Shown here: one piece after another, positions 62,661-64,000 of the stretch
How the letters are laid out: each line of letters begins with the position of its first letter
Numbering within the stretch: position 1 is the first letter of the stretch
Assembly: GCF_002088975.1 (NCBI RefSeq)
Contig: NZ_NCST01000062.1
Location: 62,001-126,000 of the forward strand
DNA: 64,000 nt
Direction of reading: 5' to 3'
From: Henriciella aquimarina
Lineage (GTDB): Bacteria; Pseudomonadota; Alphaproteobacteria; Caulobacterales; Hyphomonadaceae
Program-made: the position numbers and the translations under genes
Notes under the pieces: model-generated
What the model was told of the DNA's origin: nothing
The model's database searches: none
What the model saw: only the letters and a program-made list of their open reading frames with translations

Positions 62661-62807
62661 GTCATATCTCCCAATTGGATCTCAGCTATAAAACAGCGAT
62701 TCTTTCCACTTCGTCCTGAGCAGATATCCTTATCCACAGCGAACTTTGCGACCAAGCACCGCAAGAAACGGGTGGAAGCCGTCGTCTGATCGCGCGACAC
62801 TGCGCCC

Positions 62808-63692
62808 ATGACGACCACGCTTCCTTCCCTGCCCGAGCGCTCAGTTGCCTATGAGCGCATGGCCGATGCCCTCGCGCATCTCGGTGAGACCTGGCAGGAT
62901 TGGCCGGACCTTGCCGAATGCGCCCGGGCCATGGACCTGTCGCCGCATCACTTCCAGCGTGAGTTTACCCGCTGGGCCGGGGTTAGCCCGAAACAGTTCC
63001 AGGCCGCGCTCGCCCACGCCCAGGCCGGTGACCTGCTGCGTCAGGGGGCGAGCGTCATGGATGCCGCCTATGAGGCGGGTCTGTCTGGTCCCTCGCGGCT
63101 TCACGATCTTTTTATCGCCCATGAAGGGCTTACGCCCGGCGAGGCCAAGACCGGCGGAGATGGCGCGGCCCTCACCATCGGCGAAGCCCCCACGCCGTTC
63201 GGCACCGGCGTCTTCCTCGTCTCGCCGCGCGGGCTCTGCGGCCTCGGCTTTGCCGATGACGGGGCGGGCGCGAAGACCGGTTTCGAGCACCCCGGCTATC
63301 CGAAAGAGGCGGTCCTCGCCGACCTGGCCGGGCGCTATCCCAAGGCCGGGATCGCCCGTGACGACGCCGAAGCCCGCCGCTGGGCCGAGCGCATCTTCCA
63401 GGGCAGCGAGCCGATCCCGGTCGCGCTCTACGGCACGCCGTTCCGCCGCCAGATCTGGCGCGCGCTGCTCGACATTCCGGCCGGCGAGACGCGCACCTAT
63501 GGCGAAATCGCCGCCGCCGCCGGACAGCCCAAGGCCGCGCGTGCCGCCGGGACGGCGATCGGCGCCAACACCATCGCCTGGCTTATCCCCTGCCATCGTG
63601 CCCTTGCTTCGGACCAGCGGTTACATAATTACCATTGGGGTGTGGCACGTAAGCGTGCCATGCTGACTTATGAGCGCGCGCACGCCGCCTGA
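62808..63692 (+). CDS. Ada-like methylated-DNA--protein-cysteine methyltransferase with AraC-type HTH
   Basis: A 294-residue two-domain protein. Residues 1-115: AraC-type HTH (SPHHFQREFTRWAGVSPKQF and AAYEAGLSGPSRLHDLF). Residues 120-290: O6-alkylguanine transferase with TPFGTGVF, GTPFRRQIWRALLDIPAGETRTYGEIA (in part) and the active site IPCHRAL (Cys262). The N-terminal metal-binding Ada domain is missing, so it is the short, possibly self-regulating form. It repairs alkylated DNA. Confidence 0.93.
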   Translation: MTTTLPSLPERSVAYERMADALAHLGETWQDWPDLAECARAMDLSPHHFQREFTRWAGVSPKQFQAALAHAQAGDLLRQGASVMDAAYEAGLSGPSRLHDLFIAHEGLTPGEAKTGGDGAALTIGEAPTPFGTGVFLVSPRGLCGLGFADDGAGAKTGFEHPGYPKEAVLADLAGRYPKAGIARDDAEARRWAERIFQGSEPIPVALYGTPFRRQIWRALLDIPAGETRTYGEIAAAAGQPKAARAAGTAIGANTIAWLIPCHRALASDQRLHNYHWGVARKRAMLTYERAHAA

Positions 63693-63746
63693 GCCCTGAC
63701 GTCTGCTCGGGCGCCCGCGCCGGACGGATCCGAGGGACCCTTTGCG

Positions 63747-64000
63747 ATGATACTTGGCTTCTATGCGCTGATGTTCGTGGCGCTTGGGATATGGGGGCTC
63801 TGGCTGTTCATGAAGTGGCGCGAACTGCCGGACTTCGCGAACGCCGTCTATATCTCCATGCGCGACAAGGGCCTGTTGTCGGACAGGATCGACCGGGAGT
63901 CCTTTGCCGAAAGCTTCATCCGTTGCGAGGCGCCGCTGGCGGCGACCTATCGCTGGGGCGCGGCGCTGTTCTGCCTGCTCGCCCTGCCGCCGCTGATCGC
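63747..64000 (+). CDS. Membrane protein, 5' part only
   Basis: Open from an ATG after the Ada-like gene and cut by the window end: 84 residues visible. One membrane segment MILGFYALMFVALGIWGLWL, a soluble middle (RELPDFANAVYISMRDKG) and a second hydrophobic stretch GAALFCLLALPPLI. Family not recognised. No clear ribosome site: GAGGGACC is 8-15 bases before the start. Confidence 0.6.
   Translation, partial: MILGFYALMFVALGIWGLWLFMKWRELPDFANAVYISMRDKGLLSDRIDRESFAESFIRCEAPLAATYRWGAALFCLLALPPLI

Overview
The window is a GC-rich (roughly 60-65% by eye), densely packed stretch of chromosome from an alphaproteobacterium. The most likely home is a Hyphomonadaceae/Caulobacterales relative. Supporting markers are a gcrA-type cell-cycle regulator, a CtrA-like box (TTAA-N7-TTAG) in front of ftsZ, GANTC sites near cell-cycle promoters, an UrcA-family protein, a TorF-type porin, an entericidin-like lipoprotein and the order ddl-ftsQ-ftsA-ftsZ-lpxC-bamD-recN-ligA. 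No rRNA, tRNA, CRISPR, phage or transposase gene was seen.

Left part (1-18 kb): the end of alaS, a GST and tRNA hydroxylase trhO, then housekeeping genes purQ, purL and bolA. These genes usually lie together in alphaproteobacteria. Here they are separated by single genes for exported proteins: a DUF3089 hydrolase lipoprotein, a Tat-type lipoprotein flavin oxidase, an unknown lipoprotein, an M2 (ACE-like) metallopeptidase lipoprotein, an UrcA protein, a membrane-anchored nuclease, an M28 peptidase lipoprotein and a PAN-domain protein. The flavin oxidase (5722-6852) carries all the D-amino-acid-oxidase motifs in circularly permuted order and is the most unusual protein in the window. Uup (ABC-F) and an ABC-2 permease follow.

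Middle (18-27 kb): gcrA, a CPA2 cation/proton antiporter, a TorF porin, an SDR oxidoreductase, the rlmH-rsfS-nadD-proA group and the potassium transporter trkH, all on the minus strand except gcrA.

Centre-right (27-54 kb): a complete dcw (division and cell wall) cluster, mraZ-rsmH-ftsL-ftsI-murE-murF-mraY-murD-ftsW-murG-murC-murB-ddl-ftsQ-ftsA-ftsZ, continuing into lpxC, bamD, recN and ligA. Most genes overlap by 4-13 bases. The promoter region holds four TGGGN boxes at exact 10-base spacing, the pattern bound by MraZ. Three unrelated genes on the opposite strand break the cluster: DUF3291 between murG and murC, an FNT transporter between murB and ddl, and an XRE regulator between lpxC and bamD. 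A block of dispersed repeats with a long hairpin sits between murC and murB.

Right end (54-64 kb): aminopeptidase P, prmA, a periplasmic cyclophilin, a small exported protein with four consecutive cysteines, dapB, a thiolase, a sigma-54-dependent response regulator, a noticeably AT-richer islet with a 70-residue unknown ORF, an Ada-like DNA repair methyltransferase and the start of a membrane protein. A hairpin-rich repeat lies between prmA and pepP.
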